Of a stretch of DNA of 64,000 nt, positions 62,333 through 64,000 are shown piece by piece; the first letter of the stretch is position 1; the number at the start of each line of letters is the position of its first letter. This DNA comes from JAJPXC01 sp964520525 (lineage in GTDB: Bacteria > Bacteroidota > Bacteroidia > Bacteroidales > Muribaculaceae), in contig CAZFNR010000001.1 of NCBI GenBank assembly GCA_964520525.1, positions 1-64,000 on the forward strand. The letters are read 5' to 3'. Position numbers and translations under genes: made by a program. The notes below the pieces were generated by a model that did not search any database, was not told the origin of the DNA, and worked only from the letters and a program-made list of their open reading frames with translations.

Positions 62333-62839
62333 TTACTTGATGCCGAGTTTGGCTTTTACAAGAGGTGTCACATCCTGGACATCGGTGCTTTGGTAAGCTG
62401 CCACCCCTTCAGGAAGGATAAATGTGAAGCCGTTTTCCTGTCCGACGGCCTTGATGGCGGTCATGATTTTCTCCTCGATGGGTTGCATCAGTTGAGCTTG
62501 TTGACGCTGGAGATCCTGCTGCGCTGTCTGAAGGAACTGCTGCGCTTTCTTTTGGAGCTCCTGTATTTCTTGCATACGGCGTTCTTTGATGGCGTCGGGG
62601 GTCGTTTTGTCCTCGCTCAGTTTCTGAAATTCGCCATATTTCTTGTCTAACTCTTCGGTGAGTTTTTTGTATTCGTCCTCGTAGGTTTTTGATGCGGCTT
62701 CGAGCTGGGTCTGCACGTTTACGCGCTCGGGCATAGCTTCAAGAATCGGTTCGACGGTCACAGTGCCAAACTTGGGAGCCTGTGCGGCTGCAAGCATGGG
62801 AATCGCAATCATGATTGCGGCAAGGGTTTTCTTAATCAT
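62333..62839 (-). CDS. skp: OmpH/Skp-family periplasmic chaperone (second copy)
   Basis: This 168-residue protein has a signal peptide (MIKKTLAAIMIAIPMLAAA). A long Lys/Gln/Glu-rich coiled coil (about 40-125) follows, with a C-terminal beta segment, as in Skp. Skp holds unfolded outer-membrane proteins on their way to BamA. Two tandem copies behind bamA are usual in Bacteroidales. A tatctttg element at 62891-62884 may give it its own promoter. Confidence 0.9.
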   Translation of the reverse strand: MIKKTLAAIMIAIPMLAAAQAPKFGTVTVEPILEAMPERVNVQTQLEAASKTYEDEYKKLTEELDKKYGEFQKLSEDKTTPDAIKERRMQEIQELQKKAQQFLQTAQQDLQRQQAQLMQPIEEKIMTAIKAVGQENGFTFILPEGVAAYQSTDVQDVTPLVKAKLGIK

Positions 62840-62883
62840 TGTTATTAGTTAAGTTAAGTTATTTGCTACTTGGTTATTCTCTG

Positions 62884-62891
62884 CAAAGATA
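62884..62891 (-). promoter_or_regulatory. -7 element between the two skp genes
   Basis: On the minus strand tatctttg matches TAnnTTTG and lies about 45 bases before the second skp start. No clear -33 box is seen. Confidence 0.4.
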
Positions 62892-62897
62892 ATCCTT

Positions 62898-63413
62898 TTA
62901 TTTGGAATATCCTAACTTGGCAAGAACCTCGTTGCTTACATCGATACGCGGCGAGGCGAAGATGATATTGGCCGATGACGCACGGTCAAAAATCGCCTGA
63001 TACCCTCGTTCTTCCGACACTTTCTTGACGGCGTTGTAGATGTCGTCCTGTATCGGTTTCATAAGCGATTGGCGTTTTTTGTAGAGCTCGCCCTCGGGCC
63101 CGAAATATTTGTATCGCAGTTCTGTCGCCTCTTTCTCCTTGGCTACAATTTCCTCCTCTTTTTTCTTTTTCTGCTCATCAGTGAGGAATACCATGTCGGC
63201 TTGGTAGTTCTTGTAGAGCGTCTCGGCCTCCTTTGACTTGGCCTCAACCTCTTTTTGCCAGCGTTGCGAGATTTGGTTCAACTGTTCGTTGGCCATCTCA
63301 TAGGATGGCACGTTTTTAAGGATATATTCCATATCGACCAACGCGAATTTCTGCGCTGCAGCCCCGAAAGCTGTCGCTATCATGAGCATCAGGATGATAG
63401 ATAATTTCTTCAT
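62898..63413 (-). CDS. skp: OmpH/Skp-family periplasmic chaperone (first copy)
   Basis: This 171-residue protein has a signal peptide (MKKLSIILMLMIATAFGAAA), then FALVDMEYILKNVPSYE, typical of the OmpH start. A charged coiled coil spans about 45-125. It lies between bamA and the other skp copy, and the two differ enough to suggest distinct clients. Confidence 0.92.
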   Translation of the reverse strand: MKKLSIILMLMIATAFGAAAQKFALVDMEYILKNVPSYEMANEQLNQISQRWQKEVEAKSKEAETLYKNYQADMVFLTDEQKKKKEEEIVAKEKEATELRYKYFGPEGELYKKRQSLMKPIQDDIYNAVKKVSEERGYQAIFDRASSANIIFASPRIDVSNEVLAKLGYSK

Positions 63414-63490
63414 ACCAAACGTGTATTTATCTGTTTAACTATTTAGACAATCTCAATGGCTAAAAGTTTAGATTTCGCCTCATTGCGAGG

Positions 63491-64000
63491 TTAGAACTCC
63501 TGACCGAGTATGAAGTGGAAGTGGCTTCCGCCCTTCATTCCGTAGACGTTGTCAAATCCGTAAGCCCAGTCGATACCCATCATGCCGACCATCGGGAGGT
63601 AGATGCGCACACCGGCGCCGGCACTGCGTTTGATGTCAAACGGTGAGAAGTTTTTAACCTCAGTCCAAGCGTTACCCCCCTCGACAAACGCGAGACCATA
63701 GATGGTGGTGGTCGGTTGGAGCATGAACGGGAAGTGCAATTCCATGCCGAAACGGCTATATGCATAGCCCTCTTTGCCCCAGGGGGTGAACTGTCCGTTC
63801 TCGTAGCCGCGCAAGCCTATCGTCTCGGTGGCGTAGGTGTAGCTGCCGCTCATGCCGTCGCCTCCAACATAGAATGTCTCAAACGGCGACTTCAGGTTCT
63901 TGTTGTAGCTGCCGAGCAAGCCGATGTCGGCGCGTGTCATGAACACGAGTGTCCACTGTCCGTTGGGGTCGGTGAGCGGGGTGTAGGTGCGCGATTTGAA
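63491..64000 (-). CDS. bamA: Outer membrane assembly factor BamA, C-terminal part (runs off the window)
   Basis: The last 169 residues of an Omp85 barrel are present, and the frame remains open to the right edge. Glycine-rich strands (GGDGMSGSYTYATETIGLRGYE, abbreviated here as the GLRGYE block), FAFVEGGNAW-like and GAGVRIYLPMVGMMGIDWAYGF are typical of BamA. The terminal phenylalanine after HFHFILGQE is the barrel signal. The skp genes that follow support the call. The N-terminal POTRA domains lie outside the window. Confidence 0.9.
   Translation of the reverse strand, partial: FKSRTYTPLTDPNGQWTLVFMTRADIGLLGSYNKNLKSPFETFYVGGDGMSGSYTYATETIGLRGYENGQFTPWGKEGYAYSRFGMELHFPFMLQPTTTIYGLAFVEGGNAWTEVKNFSPFDIKRSAGAGVRIYLPMVGMMGIDWAYGFDNVYGMKGGSHFHFILGQEF

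Noticed and set aside
1..64000. CRISPR arrays, insertion sequences or transposases
   Set aside because: No regularly spaced direct repeats and no transposase-like proteins are seen in any coding frame.

Overview
The window reads as a chromosomal segment of a Bacteroidota bacterium, order Bacteroidales, probably Muribaculaceae or a close relative. Supporting signs are promoters of the Bacteroides TAnnTTTG type, several secreted proteins ending in type IX secretion (T9SS) sorting domains, an 11-subunit complex I with fused NuoCD and no NADH module, paired OmpH/Skp genes behind bamA, and a murT-murK-murQ arrangement like that of Tannerella. The family-level call is an impression from protein style, not from a search.

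Layout: 1-52 is the 3' half of a tRNA-Phe-like gene with a terminator. 447-17809 is one respiratory block, nuoA-B-CD-H, then a complete ATP synthase set atpD-C-B-E-F-H-A-G, then nuoI-J-K-L-M-N, so the ATP synthase operon sits inside the complex I operon. 17944-21922 is an AT-richer four-gene cassette: a PglC-like phosphoglycosyl transferase, an NAD-dependent epimerase, a PLP decarboxylase homologue and an ATP-grasp ligase. 22082-28010 encodes a T9SS phosphodiester glycosidase, then a beta-propeller protein overlapping a T9SS cell-wall amidase. 28373-29218 is a BadF-type sugar kinase homologue with an altered phosphate loop.

29369-46316 looks like one long peptidoglycan salvage operon: a Golvesin-domain amidase, a tandem GT-A glycosyltransferase, a HIT-type nucleotide-sugar phosphorylase homologue (DUF4922), a SpoIID-type lytic transglycosylase, an AmpG-like permease, the exo-muramidase NamZ, an FAD/Fe-S oxidase of the D-lactate dehydrogenase type, MurT, MurK, MurQ, an SGNH esterase and SerB. 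The parts fit a route from wall fragments through MurNAc and MurNAc-6-P to GlcNAc-6-P plus D-lactate, with an in-operon enzyme able to oxidise the lactate.

46434-52497 holds a patatin/outer-membrane barrel protein, glutamate racemase, a DUF3667 membrane protein and a minus-strand comF-recX-prmC group. 52594-57176 is a partial histidine operon (hisG-D-C-B) with a clear His-rich leader peptide and attenuator hairpin. The remainder, on the minus strand, is a second amidase/beta-propeller pair, two Skp/OmpH genes and the C-terminal part of BamA running off the right edge.

The strongest points for a second look are the atp-in-nuo nesting, the his leader attenuator, the D-lactate oxidase within the MurNAc operon, and the cassette at 17.9-21.9 kb with an in-frame 44-codon tail between two of its genes.
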